Below, piece by piece: positions 1-8,272 of a stretch of DNA of 24,206 nt. The position numbers were made by a program, and so were the translations under genes. The stretch spans positions 1-24,206 of the forward strand of contig JAZOMO010000011.1 in the NCBI GenBank assembly GCA_045654025.1, given 5' to 3'. The stretch comes from Scatosoma sp045654025 (GTDB lineage: Bacteria; Bacillota; Clostridia; Christensenellales; Borkfalkiaceae). The notes under the pieces were generated by a model, which worked only from the letters and a program-made list of their open reading frames with translations, was not told the DNA's origin and did no database searches. Every line of letters begins with the position of its first letter. Positions within the stretch are counted from its first letter, which is position 1.

Positions 1-8
1 GTAGGCAT
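1..8 (-). CDS. 5' end of a gene running off the left edge (starts M-P-T; possibly ribosomal protein S12)
   Basis: Only the first codons are present. On the minus strand an ideal ribosome binding site (AAGGAGG, positions 16-22) lies seven bases before ATG CCT AC, encoding Met-Pro-Thr. A consensus promoter and a ~150-nt leader precede it, so a real and probably highly expressed gene starts here. Ribosomal protein S12 (rpsL) commonly begins MPT, which fits a strong promoter and long leader, but three residues cannot identify a protein. The identity is inference only. Confidence 0.6.
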
Positions 9-165
9 TTGTTGACCTCCTTGTAAAATTTTGGAATATATTTCTCAAAATTGCCCTTATGCAATTTAAAGAAAGCTTTTTTGCATGTTGCCCTCGGCTT
101 GTCCTCGCACACCTTTGCAAAGCAAAAGCGGCAAAAGGGCAGAATAACCCCAAAGCAACAGTCTA
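9..165 (-). promoter_or_regulatory. structured 5' leader of the left-edge gene (candidate cis-regulatory RNA)
   Basis: This is the untranslated stretch between the promoter at 166-194 and the ATG at 8, about 150 nt. On the minus strand TGCCCTT (135-141) can pair with GAGGGCA (89-95) or with AAGGGCA (52-58), so two mutually exclusive folds are possible. ATGCAA (81-86) can pair with TTGCAT (59-64), and AAATTGC/GCAATTT forms another hairpin at 48-67. I recognise no known riboswitch consensus. Ribosomal-protein autoregulation or attenuation is a plausible but unproven role. Confidence 0.4.
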
Positions 166-194
166 ATTATATATTTTCTACCTATTTTTGTCAA
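166..194 (-). promoter_or_regulatory. sigma-A promoter for the left-edge gene
   Basis: On the minus strand TTGACA (189-194) and TATAAT (166-171) are exact consensus hexamers separated by 17 bases. This is one of the two best promoters in the window. It lies just downstream of the valS terminator, so the left-edge gene has its own transcription unit. Confidence 0.85.
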
Positions 195-232
195 ACGTTT
201 GAACGAACTTTTTGTAATTTTTTTTGTTTTTT

Positions 233-270
233 ATAAAAAAACAGGAAAAGGAAACCGTTTCCGATTTCCT
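233..270 (-). terminator. intrinsic terminator of valS
   Basis: Read on the minus strand, AGGAAATCG - GAAA - CGGTTTCCT forms a nine-pair stem (one U-G) with a GNRA-type tetraloop at 249-270. A U-rich run follows (about 233-241). It lies about 35 bases after the valS stop codon. Confidence 0.8.
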
Positions 271-303
271 TTCTTGATTGTAAGGGCTGCTGTTATCGAG
301 ATT

Positions 304-2925
304 TTAGAGGGATTGCAGCTGCGCCAAGCACTTCGCTTTCATTTCCTCGTACTTTTGCAATTTCTCGCGTTCAGCGTCCACCAGCTTTTGCGGCGCCTTT
401 CCTACAAAGCTGGGATTATTCAGTTTACCCTGCGCGCGTTGGATTTCAGAGTCAATACGCTCCACCTCCGCCGCAAGACGAGCCTTTTCCTTTTCGATGT
501 CTACTAGCTCGCCCAAAGGTACGTAGATTTCCGCAACCGAAGTGATTGCCGATACCGTCTTACCCTCTACGTCCGAAGCCTGTTCTACGAAGCTAAGCGC
601 GCTCGCGCCCGACAACTTCATAATGCTGTCTTTGTTCGTTTGAATCAAGCGCTTTGCCGAGGAAACCAAGAACAGTTCTACCTTCTTGGAAGGAGGACAA
701 TCCGCATCCTTCTTCATCGCGCGCACCGCTTTGATGATTTCCATCACGCCTTCGAACGCCTTTGCCTCTTTTTTGTACGCCATCTTCGCGTTGTAGCAAG
801 GGAAGTTCGAAACCATAATACTGCCCGAAGTCTGGGGCAAGTTCTGGAAAATTTCTTCCGTAACGAACGGAATAAACGGATGCAACAGCTTCAATGCGTT
901 CTCCAGTACGTAGCAGAGCACGGACAGCGTGTCCGTCTTTCTACCCTCGTCGTCACCGTAGAGCGCAGGCTTGGAAAGCTCGATATACCAGTCGCAGAAG
1001 TTATCCCACACGAAATCCATCGCAAGGTCGCTGGCAACGCCGAGCTCGTAACGGTTGAGGTTGGTGGTCACTTCACGGATACAGCCTTGGAGCTTAGAGA
1101 TAATCCACTTGTCCGCAGGGGCAAGTTTTACCTCTTCGATGGGCTTAATCTTCGCGCCTTCAACGTTCATCAATACGAAACGGGTTGCATTCCAAAGCTT
1201 GTTAATGAAGTTTCTGCAAGCCTCTACCTTCGCATCCGAATAACGGGTATCGTTGCCGGGAGCAACACCCGTCAATAGGGACAGACGCAAGGAGTCTGCG
1301 CCGTATTTTTCAATGATTTCAAGAGGGTCGATACCGTTGCCCAAGGACTTACTCATCTTTCTGCCCTGCTCGTCGCGGACGATACCGTGAATGAGTACGT
1401 CGTGGAAAGGTACTTTGCCCGTATGTTCAATACCCGAGAAAATCATTCTTGCTACCCAGAAGAAGATGATGTCGTAGCCCGTAACGAGTACGTCCGTAGG
1501 GTAGAAATACTTATAGTCAGGCGTTTCTTCAGGGAAGCCGAGCGTAGAGAACGGCCAAAGCGCCGAAGAGAACCACGTATCCAAAACGTCCTCGTCTTGA
1601 CGAATGTTCTTGCATCCGCAAGCAGGACAGCAGGTCGGGTCTTCCTTTTCGCAAATGGTTGCTCCGCAATCGGGGCAATACCAAACGGGAATACGGTGTC
1701 CCCACCACAGCTGACGGGAAATACACCAGTCACGAACGTTCTCCATCCAGTTGTAGTAAATTTTAGAGAATCTTTCGGGCACGAAGCGCACCTTATTCTT
1801 GACAACCGCTTGAATTGCGGGCTTCGCAAGGGGCTCCATCTTGACGAACCATTGTTTGGAAACAATCGGCTCTACCGTCGAATGGCAACGATAACAATGC
1901 CCGACGTTGTGGGTGTGCGCCTCAATCTTCACCAAAGCGCCCTCCGCCTGCAGGTCAGCGACGATCTGCTTTCTTGCCTCGTATCTATCCAAGCCCTCGT
2001 ACTTGCCAGCCAAGCCATTCATCGAGCCATCGTCGTTCATAACGCGAATAACGGGCAGGTCGTGGCGTTTGCCGACCTCAAAGTCGTTGGGGTCGTGCGC
2101 AGGCGTGATCTTTACGCAACCCGTACCAAACGCAGGGTCTACGTAAGCGTCCGCTACCACGGGGATTTGTCTAGCAACGAGGGGCAACGTCAGCGTCTTA
2201 CCCACCAAATCCTTGTATCTTTCATCGTCGGGGTGAACAGCTACTGCCGTGTCGCCAAGCATCGTTTCAGGACGGGTGGTAGCCACCACGACCTCTGCAC
2301 TGCCGTCCGTCGCAGGATAGCGCAAATGCCAGAAATGACCGCCCTCTTCTGCGTATTCTACTTCCGCATCGGAAAGCGCCGTCTTGCAGCAAGGACACCA
2401 GTTGATGATTCTATCCCCTTGATAAATCAAGCCTTTGTTATAGAGGTTGACGAACACTTCGCGTACCGCCGTAGAGCATCTATCGTCCATCGTGAACGCC
2501 TGGCGCGACCAGTCGCAAGAAGTACCCATCTTGCGTTGCTGTTCCATGATGCGGCCGCCGTACTGTTCCTTCCATTCCCAAGCGCGAACGAGGAAACCGT
2601 CTCTGCCCAGGTCAGCTTTCGTCAAGCCCTCCGACTTCATTTTCTCTACGATTTTGACTTCGGTCGCAATCGATGCGTGGTCGCAACCAGGCAACCAAAG
2701 CGCGGCATACCCCTGCATACGCTTGAAACGAATGAGGGTATCCTGCATCGTAGCATCCATAGCGTGTCCCATATGCAACTGCCCCGTAATGTTGGGGGGC
2801 GGCATCATAATCGTAAAAGGCACTTTGTTTTGGTCAATCTCTGCGCGGAAAGCCCCAGAGCCTTCCCACTCCGCATAAATTCTGTCCTCAAAGTCCTTGG
2901 GATTGTACGTCTTTTGCATTTCCAT
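304..2925 (-). CDS. valS: valine--tRNA ligase
   Basis: Cytosolic class I aminoacyl-tRNA synthetase that charges tRNA-Val with valine using ATP. The protein is 873 residues, the usual bacterial ValS length. The HIGH-type signature reads HMGH at residues 51-54 after PPPNITGQL, and KMSKS is present as KMSKSLGN in the second half. Cysteine clusters (WCPCC; CPDCG and CCPACGC) look like zinc ribbons. The C-terminus is the lysine/glutamate-rich coiled-coil arm typical of ValS. I chose the ATG at 2925 because AGAGG sits nine bases before it. A longer reading from a TTG at 2934 would leave no room for the ribosome binding site. It has its own promoter and terminator and is divergent from the ABC transporter genes. 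No T-box leader is present. Confidence 0.97.
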   Translation of the reverse strand: MEMQKTYNPKDFEDRIYAEWEGSGAFRAEIDQNKVPFTIMMPPPNITGQLHMGHAMDATMQDTLIRFKRMQGYAALWLPGCDHASIATEVKIVEKMKSEGLTKADLGRDGFLVRAWEWKEQYGGRIMEQQRKMGTSCDWSRQAFTMDDRCSTAVREVFVNLYNKGLIYQGDRIINWCPCCKTALSDAEVEYAEEGGHFWHLRYPATDGSAEVVVATTRPETMLGDTAVAVHPDDERYKDLVGKTLTLPLVARQIPVVADAYVDPAFGTGCVKITPAHDPNDFEVGKRHDLPVIRVMNDDGSMNGLAGKYEGLDRYEARKQIVADLQAEGALVKIEAHTHNVGHCYRCHSTVEPIVSKQWFVKMEPLAKPAIQAVVKNKVRFVPERFSKIYYNWMENVRDWCISRQLWWGHRIPVWYCPDCGATICEKEDPTCCPACGCKNIRQDEDVLDTWFSSALWPFSTLGFPEETPDYKYFYPTDVLVTGYDIIFFWVARMIFSGIEHTGKVPFHDVLIHGIVRDEQGRKMSKSLGNGIDPLEIIEKYGADSLRLSLLTGVAPGNDTRYSDAKVEACRNFINKLWNATRFVLMNVEGAKIKPIEEVKLAPADKWIISKLQGCIREVTTNLNRYELGVASDLAMDFVWDNFCDWYIELSKPALYGDDEGRKTDTLSVLCYVLENALKLLHPFIPFVTEEIFQNLPQTSGSIMVSNFPCYNAKMAYKKEAKAFEGVMEIIKAVRAMKKDADCPPSKKVELFLVSSAKRLIQTNKDSIMKLSGASALSFVEQASDVEGKTVSAITSVAEIYVPLGELVDIEKEKARLAAEVERIDSEIQRAQGKLNNPSFVGKAPQKLVDAEREKLQKYEEMKAKCLAQLQSL

Positions 2926-2999
2926 AATACACAACCTCTTTGTTGATCATTCACCAAATCTATCGCTATAAGGCGACAATATCGCATTATAGCCTATTT

Positions 3000-3028
3000 A
3001 TTATAGTACCTTTTTCACGGATTGTCAA
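3000..3028 (-). promoter_or_regulatory. sigma-A promoter of valS
   Basis: On the minus strand TTGACA (3023-3028) and TATAAT (3000-3005) are exact consensus with 17-base spacing. The predicted leader is about 65 nt, too short for the T-box that often controls valS in Firmicutes. A second TATAAT lies at 2986-2991 without a matching -35. Confidence 0.8.
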
Positions 3029-3051
3029 TTATTCTTGCCCCGTCATATGAT
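3022..3051 (+). promoter_or_regulatory. probable promoter of the ABC transporter operon
   Basis: TTGTCA (3022-3027) and TATGAT (3046-3051) are spaced 18 bases apart on the plus strand. The -35 element overlaps the valS -35 element on the other strand, so the two divergent promoters may interfere. The match is moderate. Confidence 0.45.
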
Positions 3052-3088
3052 ATATTATTCCAAAAAAAATCAACGGAGAAGAATGATT

Positions 3089-4108
3089 ATGACACGAAAA
3101 AAAATACTTTTCCTTCCTTCCCTTTTGCTCACGGCGGTGTTTGGGCTACTGCCCTTGTCCAGCTGTAAGACCAGCGAAGAAGGAATAAAGAAACTGAAAG
3201 TAAGTGAAGTCACCCATTCTATTTTCTACGCGCCTATGTATTTGGCGGATGCGCTGGGCTACTTTGAGGCGGAAGGCATCGAAATCGAGCTGACCAACGC
3301 AGGCGGCGCAGACAACGTAATGGCATCCGTCCTTTCAGGGAGCGCCGACATCGGTTTCTGCGGCCCCGAGGCGGCGTTGTACGTCTTGGTAGGCGGCTCT
3401 ACCGACGTACCCAAGGTCTTTGGTCAGCTGACGAAAAAGGACGGGTCGTTCCTCGTTTCAAGAACGGCGCAACCCAACTTTCAATGGACGGATTTACGCG
3501 GCAAGGAAATCCTTGCAGGCAGAAAGGGTGGCGTGCCCGCCATGACCTTTGAATATATCTTAGGTCAGCACGGCATGACAGACGGCGTGGACGTCCACCT
3601 GAATTACGACGTAGCCTTTAACCTGATGACCAGTGCCTTTGAGGCAGGCACCGCCGATTACTGCACGATGTTCGATCCCGTTGCTTACGAATACGAAGCC
3701 GCAGGAAAGGGCTACGTCGTCGCTTCCGTAGGCGAGGCATCGGGCGAAGTGCCCTACACCTGCTATATGGCGAAGGATTCTTGGCTTGAGAAAAACGCAG
3801 ACCTTGCGGAAGGGTTTATCCGCGCCATCGCCAAGGCGATTAAATACGTCAATGAAACCCCCGTCGACACCGTTGCGCCCTACCTCGTCGAATACTTTGC
3901 GGGCACGTCGGTACAATCACTTGCGGCGTCCGTCGAACGGTATAAGACAATCGACAGCTGGCGCAAAGAGATGACCATCACTGAAGAGAGCTTTAATAGA
4001 TTACAAGACATCATCGAGGAAGCAGGCGAATTGCAAAGAAGAGCCTCGCTTTCCGAACTCGTAGACAACCGCTACGCGCAAAAAGCATACAGAGAAGTCT
4101 ACGGATAA
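3089..4108 (+). CDS. ABC transporter substrate-binding lipoprotein (NMT1/SsuA/ThiY-like)
   Basis: Extracytoplasmic binding component of an importer, predicted 339 residues. From the ATG at 3089 it has a basic start (MTRKK), a hydrophobic segment and a lipobox LSSC with the lipidated cysteine at residue 26. The mature part has the pattern of the nitrate/sulfonate/taurine/thiamine-precursor binding family: a stretch on approach to a ligand (HSIFYAPMYLADALGYFEAEG), then the glycine-rich AGGADNVMASVLSGSADIGF segment. ATPase and permease genes follow directly, so the transporter is complete. The substrate cannot be read from sequence, and there is no TPP riboswitch upstream to suggest thiamine. 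The start could also be the ATG at 3083, but GGAG is then only four bases away; at 3089 the spacing is ten. Confidence 0.9.
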   Translation: MTRKKILFLPSLLLTAVFGLLPLSSCKTSEEGIKKLKVSEVTHSIFYAPMYLADALGYFEAEGIEIELTNAGGADNVMASVLSGSADIGFCGPEAALYVLVGGSTDVPKVFGQLTKKDGSFLVSRTAQPNFQWTDLRGKEILAGRKGGVPAMTFEYILGQHGMTDGVDVHLNYDVAFNLMTSAFEAGTADYCTMFDPVAYEYEAAGKGYVVASVGEASGEVPYTCYMAKDSWLEKNADLAEGFIRAIAKAIKYVNETPVDTVAPYLVEYFAGTSVQSLAASVERYKTIDSWRKEMTITEESFNRLQDIIEEAGELQRRASLSELVDNRYAQKAYREVYG

Positions 4109-4126
4109 CCAAAACAGGTTTAAACC

Positions 4127-4861
4127 ATGAAAGAAGTTTTACGATTTGAAAACGTCTGCAAGCATTACCACAGCAGACAAGGCGAAACCGTCGCCGTGGA
4201 GAACGTCAGCTTTAGCGTAAAGGAAGGCGAATTCGTCGCCATCATCGGCCCGTCTGGTTGCGGAAAAACCACCCTGCTGTCCTTGGCGGCAGGGTTAATC
4301 CAACCCACCCACGGGCAAGTGAAAAACGACGGCGTATCCTTTGGATATATGTTACAAAAGGACGAATTGTTCCCTTGGCGAACGATTGAAAAAAATATTT
4401 TTTTACCCCTCGAAATCAAACGCACGCTGTCGGATGAAACCAAACAACGCGCGTTAAACCTCGCAGAAAAGTACGGACTTGGACAGTTTTTGAAAAGCTA
4501 TCCAAACTCCCTTTCGGGCGGTATGCGCCAACGCGCCGCGCTCATTCGTACGCTGGCGGTTGACCCTGACGTACTGTTGCTCGACGAGCCCTTTTCCGCC
4601 CTCGATTACCAGACCCGACTGTCCGTCTGCAACGACGTGTACTCGATTATCCGCAACGAGAAAAAGACGGCCCTTCTCATCACCCACGACATCAGCGAAG
4701 CAATCTCCGTTGCTGACAAAATCGTCGTGTTGTCTGCGCGACCTGCAAGGCTGATTGCCACCCACGACATTGTTTTCCCTGAAGGCGAGCCCTTAAAGCG
4801 CAGAGAAAACAAGGAATTTTCTAAATGGTTCGAGCTGTTATGGAGGGAATTGAACGGATGA
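4127..4861 (+). CDS. ABC transporter ATP-binding protein (SsuB/TauB/ThiZ-like)
   Basis: Cytoplasmic ATPase that powers the importer, 244 residues, normal for the family. Walker A is GPSGCGKTT at residues 41-49. The Q-loop region reads GYMLQKDELFPWRT, with the LFPW seen in nitrate/sulfonate-type ATPases. The ABC signature is LSGGMRQRAALIRT near residue 130, Walker B is LLLDEPF, the D-loop region is SALD, and the switch histidine is in LLITHDISEA. It follows the binding-protein gene after 18 bases and overlaps the permease gene by four bases (ATGA), indicating one operon with translational coupling. Confidence 0.96.
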   Translation: MKEVLRFENVCKHYHSRQGETVAVENVSFSVKEGEFVAIIGPSGCGKTTLLSLAAGLIQPTHGQVKNDGVSFGYMLQKDELFPWRTIEKNIFLPLEIKRTLSDETKQRALNLAEKYGLGQFLKSYPNSLSGGMRQRAALIRTLAVDPDVLLLDEPFSALDYQTRLSVCNDVYSIIRNEKKTALLITHDISEAISVADKIVVLSARPARLIATHDIVFPEGEPLKRRENKEFSKWFELLWRELNG

Positions 4862-5661
4862 AACAAGTAAATTTTTCCAAAGAACAGAGCCTATATTTAA
4901 AAAGGCTGCAACGGCAGACGGCGATAATCAACGTCATTCGGGTTGCCGCGCTGTTGGTACTGCTCATCGTGTGGGAACTTGCCGCCTCGTTGCAATGGGT
5001 AAACCCCTTCATCACAAGTTCCCCTTCGCGTATCGCAAAGACGATTGTGGGGCTCTATCAAAGCGGCGACCTTTTCTATCACGTGGGCATCACTCTCCTT
5101 GAAACGCTGACGGGATTTACCATTTCCGTTGCTTTGGGGTACTCTATCGCACTACTGCTTTGGTGGAGTGAGGCGATAAGAAAAATCGCAGAGCCCTACG
5201 TCGTCGTGTTGAACGCCCTGCCCAAAATCGCCTTAGGGCCGCTGATTATCATCTGGTGCGGCACGGGTAGCAAGGCAATCGTTTTTATCACCGTTTTAAT
5301 CGGGCTAATCGTTGCCATTTTGAATATGTTGAACGGCTTTATGGCAACGGATGAAAACAAGATTTTGTTGCTGAAATCCATGGGCGCAAACAAGTTGCAA
5401 ATCTTGACGAAGCTCGTCATTCCCTCTTCTTTACCCACCTTTATTTCCATGCTGAAAATCGGCGTGGGAATGGCGTGGATCGGCTCGATTATGGGCGAAT
5501 ACATGGTTTCCAAAGCAGGTATCGGGTATTTAATCGTGTACGGCGGGCAGGTGTTCAAGCTCGACCTCGTCATGAGCGCCGTCGTCATCCTTTGTGTTCT
5601 CGCCGCCGCTATGTATGCGTTGGTGTCCTTACTCGAACGGCTGGTCATCAAACGCCACTAA
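4858..5661 (+). CDS. ABC transporter permease (SsuC/TauC/ThiX-like)
   Basis: Inner-membrane channel subunit of the importer, 267 residues. About six hydrophobic segments are visible, starting near residue 20 (VAALLVLLIVWELAA). The BPD-type permease coupling motif appears near the middle-to-end as KSMGANKLQILTKLVIPSSLPTFISMLKIGVGMAW, the EAA-like loop that contacts the ATPase. The start is the ATG at 4858, which overlaps the ATPase stop codon (ATGA); GGAGG lies ten bases upstream. A longer in-frame reading from 4825 lies inside the ATPase gene and is unlikely. A strong terminator follows the stop. Confidence 0.94.
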   Translation: MKQVNFSKEQSLYLKRLQRQTAIINVIRVAALLVLLIVWELAASLQWVNPFITSSPSRIAKTIVGLYQSGDLFYHVGITLLETLTGFTISVALGYSIALLLWWSEAIRKIAEPYVVVLNALPKIALGPLIIIWCGTGSKAIVFITVLIGLIVAILNMLNGFMATDENKILLLKSMGANKLQILTKLVIPSSLPTFISMLKIGVGMAWIGSIMGEYMVSKAGIGYLIVYGGQVFKLDLVMSAVVILCVLAAAMYALVSLLERLVIKRH

Positions 5662-5662
5662 A

Positions 5663-5700
5663 GAAAAAAAATGCTACCAGATGGTAGCATTTTTACTTTT
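5663..5700. terminator. bidirectional terminator between ABC operon and malQ
   Basis: ATGCTACC - AGAT - GGTAGCAT (5671-5690) forms a perfect eight-pair stem, extended by flanking A/T runs on both sides. It therefore works as a U-tailed terminator on either strand. It sits between two convergent genes and overlaps the malQ stop codon by only its tail. Confidence 0.9.
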
Positions 5701-7208
5701 TATCTACGATAATGCTGACAAAGTCCTTTCAACCAAGCCGCCTTGCGACGGCGAAAATCTTTTTCCGTATAGCGGTACGTCCAGTTTTGCCCCACCGTGG
5801 ACGGCGCGTTGATACGAGCCTCTTCCCCCAACGACAATACGTCGTGCATGGGGATGATAACGGTGTTTGCAGGAGTGGAAAAGAGCAGTTCGATAACGCT
5901 TTGACATTCGTCATCTACACTCTCTACGATATACGGAACGTCGGCAAGCAGGCATTGTTTTTCCAAGGCTTTTTCAAAAGCCTTACGCTCCTCCCCCTCT
6001 TTTGAGAGGATAAAGTCGACAAGCGGCTCGTTGTCGTGCGTGCCCGTATACGCCACACAATTTTCCCTGTATTCAGAGGGCAAATGCTCGTTCCCCTCGT
6101 TGCCGTCAAAGGCAAACATCAGCACCTTCATCCCCGGGAATCCCGTCTTTTTGAGCATTTGACGAACGCCGTCGTCGATAACGCCCAAGTCCTCCGCAAC
6201 GATGTTTTTGCTCTTCATCCCAACGAACAAGCGGTGGGACGGGCCAGGCATCCACTCCCCTTCCTTTGCCGTTTCCGCCTCCGCAGGAATGGCAAAAAAG
6301 CGGTCGAACCCTCTGAAATGGTCGATACGCACCACGTCAAAGAGGCGCAGAGCGCAGTCGATACGCTGTTTCCACCATTGATAACCCGTGGCTTTCAGCT
6401 TTTTCCAGTCGTACACGGGGTTACCCCACAGCTGACCGTCCTCGGAAAACGCATCGGGGGGAACACCAGCCTTCAAAGAAGGCTCTCCGTCTTCATCAAG
6501 CAAAAACAACTGCTGACGATATTTCCAAGTTTCCAGGCTGTCGTACGCAACGTAAATGGGCATATCGCCCATAATCGAAATACCCTTTTCGTTTGCATAC
6601 ACCTTCAAGCGCGTCCATTGTTCCAAGAACAAAAATTGCGTGAATTGCCAAAACAATACTTCCTCGGCGTGTTCGTCGGCAAAGGCGCGAACGGCCACCT
6701 CGTCACAGCTTTTGTACGGCTGTTCCCAGTCCGACCAAGCGCGGTCGCCGAAATGCTTTTTCAGGGTTTTGAACACCGCATAGTCGTAATATTGCCCCTC
6801 TGCCAAAAACGCCTGCCAAGCAGGATTTTGACGGTCGAAACGGGCAAACGCCTTTTTGAGGAGCGCCGCCTTTTGAGCGTACTGTCTGCCGTAATCAACC
6901 CTGCGTTCGTCCTCGTACCAAACGAGAGCATCGACCTCGGCTTTTTCAAGCAGACCGCCGTCGATTAGCAGGTCAAAATCGATAAAATATTCGTTCAACG
7001 CATCCGAAGCGTAGGACTGATAGGGGCTGTCGCCGTAGGAGGTAGGCAACAGCGGCAATACCTGCCACACCTGCATCCCCGCCGACTGCAACCAGTCGAC
7101 AAAATCATACGCGCCCTGCCCCAGCGTACCGATACCGTGCCGCCCGGGAAGGGAGAAAATCGGCATCAATACCCCTGCTTTTCGTTGTTTTTTAAACTGC
7201 TTTATCAT
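5700..7208 (-). CDS. malQ: 4-alpha-glucanotransferase (amylomaltase, GH77)
   Basis: Cytosolic disproportionating enzyme that transfers alpha-1,4-glucan segments between maltodextrins or glycogen chains. The protein is 502 residues, the usual length. GH77 hallmarks are visible: the N-terminal GRHGIGTLG and the SPYQSYASDALNEYFIDFDLL sugar-binding stretch. The catalytic segments are VVRIDHFRGFDRF (nucleophile Asp, about residue 290), AEDLGV (acid/base Glu) and THDNEPL (third Asp). It is the last gene of the ttcA-to-malQ minus-strand run. Its start overlaps the upstream metalloprotease gene by 17 bases, suggesting translational coupling; the ribosome binding site is weak (AAAGAAG directly before the ATG). 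No other glycogen genes are in the window. Confidence 0.96.
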   Translation of the reverse strand: MIKQFKKQRKAGVLMPIFSLPGRHGIGTLGQGAYDFVDWLQSAGMQVWQVLPLLPTSYGDSPYQSYASDALNEYFIDFDLLIDGGLLEKAEVDALVWYEDERRVDYGRQYAQKAALLKKAFARFDRQNPAWQAFLAEGQYYDYAVFKTLKKHFGDRAWSDWEQPYKSCDEVAVRAFADEHAEEVLFWQFTQFLFLEQWTRLKVYANEKGISIMGDMPIYVAYDSLETWKYRQQLFLLDEDGEPSLKAGVPPDAFSEDGQLWGNPVYDWKKLKATGYQWWKQRIDCALRLFDVVRIDHFRGFDRFFAIPAEAETAKEGEWMPGPSHRLFVGMKSKNIVAEDLGVIDDGVRQMLKKTGFPGMKVLMFAFDGNEGNEHLPSEYRENCVAYTGTHDNEPLVDFILSKEGEERKAFEKALEKQCLLADVPYIVESVDDECQSVIELLFSTPANTVIIPMHDVLSLGEEARINAPSTVGQNWTYRYTEKDFRRRKAAWLKGLCQHYRR

Positions 7209-8271
7209 CTTCTTTGGTAATCCTAAAGAGCAATAACTCCTCGTGGCGACGAATGCCTACGATACTTTCCTTTTCCAAAAGGGCTTTTGCCTGTTCCATC
7301 AACGCCTGTGCGCGGTCCGTTTCACCGCACTTTTGCATATACAACGCCAAGGTGCGTTTGATGGAAACGTCCTCGCTTTTCCAGTATTCCTCGCTGTTTT
7401 TCACCGCCGTTTTCAACACCTCGTCGTTGCCGCCCACAAGGCAGAGATACGCCAAGTTTCTCTCTAGCGTGAGGATTTCCTGTTCGGACAGATATTCCCC
7501 TGCCGAGCGAATGCGTTTTAAGCAATCGAACGCCTTTTCGTATTCCTCTTTTTCTAAGTAGTAGCAGTATCTTGCGTCCAAAATTGAAACGTACAACGGC
7601 TCGTCCTCAGCAAGCTGAGGGGCGGAAAAATACCAACTTTCGTCCATTTCCGCATAGGTTTTCCCTGCCTGCAATTCCCCGTGAATTCGCATAATATTCA
7701 GCATCGTTTCTTCCGCAGGCGCACCCTTTTTAAGTCCGTTTGCCACCAAGGCGTCCGTCTTACCGGACGGGTATTCCACAGGCAACAAATTTAACAAGAA
7801 ATGGTACGCAGTATACGGCAATATCGCCACCGCAATATACGCCGTCACACCCAGACACCAACAGACCACGCACGCCGTGATAAGAACGAGCAGGAATGCC
7901 CCCTCTACGGCAAGTCCACCGACTGCATACGCGTACGCGCGTTGTTTCATATCTTCACTGCCCATCGGCAACACCTGCGTTTCATCGGGCGCAAAGGGGT
8001 TCGCAAAGGCAAAACGACACTTTCCGTCCTTGCGATAGAAACGGAAGCAAAAGAACTTACAATAGACCGTCTGCAAGGAATTTGCGGTAGCAAAAATCAC
8101 GTGCCCCCACTCATGAAAAGCAGGCGCAAGGAGAAACGCCGCGGCAGCGCCAACGACGGATGGTATGAGGTCGCGAACGTCCGACCAAGCAAACGCCGCC
8201 ACCACGCCCAGCCCTGCCAACATAAAAATCAGCAACAGCCAAGCATAGATTTTTGCAAAAATTCCCTTCAT
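7192..8271 (-). CDS. membrane zinc metalloprotease-like protein (site-2 protease/M50 type) with helical C-terminal region
   Basis: 359 residues. Hydrophobic segments lie near residues 8-28 and 38-52. A zinc-binding HEWGH motif (His53, Glu54, His57) sits at the end of the second segment, as in intramembrane M50 proteases. More hydrophobic stretches follow (about 115-135 and 140-160), then NLLPVEYPSGKTDAL, whose aspartate resembles the third zinc ligand of the N-x-x-P...D motif. After about residue 200 the chain is soluble, charged and helical, perhaps TPR-like. It is one base downstream of ppx and overlaps malQ, so it is co-transcribed with the yabP-yabQ-divIC-ppx genes. Substrate unknown. A non-proteolytic membrane role is possible, but the key residues look intact. 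Confidence 0.75.
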   Translation of the reverse strand: MKGIFAKIYAWLLLIFMLAGLGVVAAFAWSDVRDLIPSVVGAAAAFLLAPAFHEWGHVIFATANSLQTVYCKFFCFRFYRKDGKCRFAFANPFAPDETQVLPMGSEDMKQRAYAYAVGGLAVEGAFLLVLITACVVCWCLGVTAYIAVAILPYTAYHFLLNLLPVEYPSGKTDALVANGLKKGAPAEETMLNIMRIHGELQAGKTYAEMDESWYFSAPQLAEDEPLYVSILDARYCYYLEKEEYEKAFDCLKRIRSAGEYLSEQEILTLERNLAYLCLVGGNDEVLKTAVKNSEEYWKSEDVSIKRTLALYMQKCGETDRAQALMEQAKALLEKESIVGIRRHEELLLFRITKEDDKAV

Positions 8272-8272
8272 C

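Noticed and set aside
1387..2946. A 519-codon open frame on the plus strand opposite valS
   Set aside because: It is antisense to a complete valS with all motifs, has Arg/His/Val-rich composition typical of a shadow frame, and has no ribosome binding site.
2926..3082. T-box leader for valS
   Set aside because: The promoter at 3000-3028 leaves only about 65 nt of leader, with no room for a T-box and none of its conserved sequence.
3028..3088. TPP riboswitch ahead of the ABC importer
   Set aside because: The predicted leader is about 30 nt and lacks the CUGAGA and related conserved blocks.
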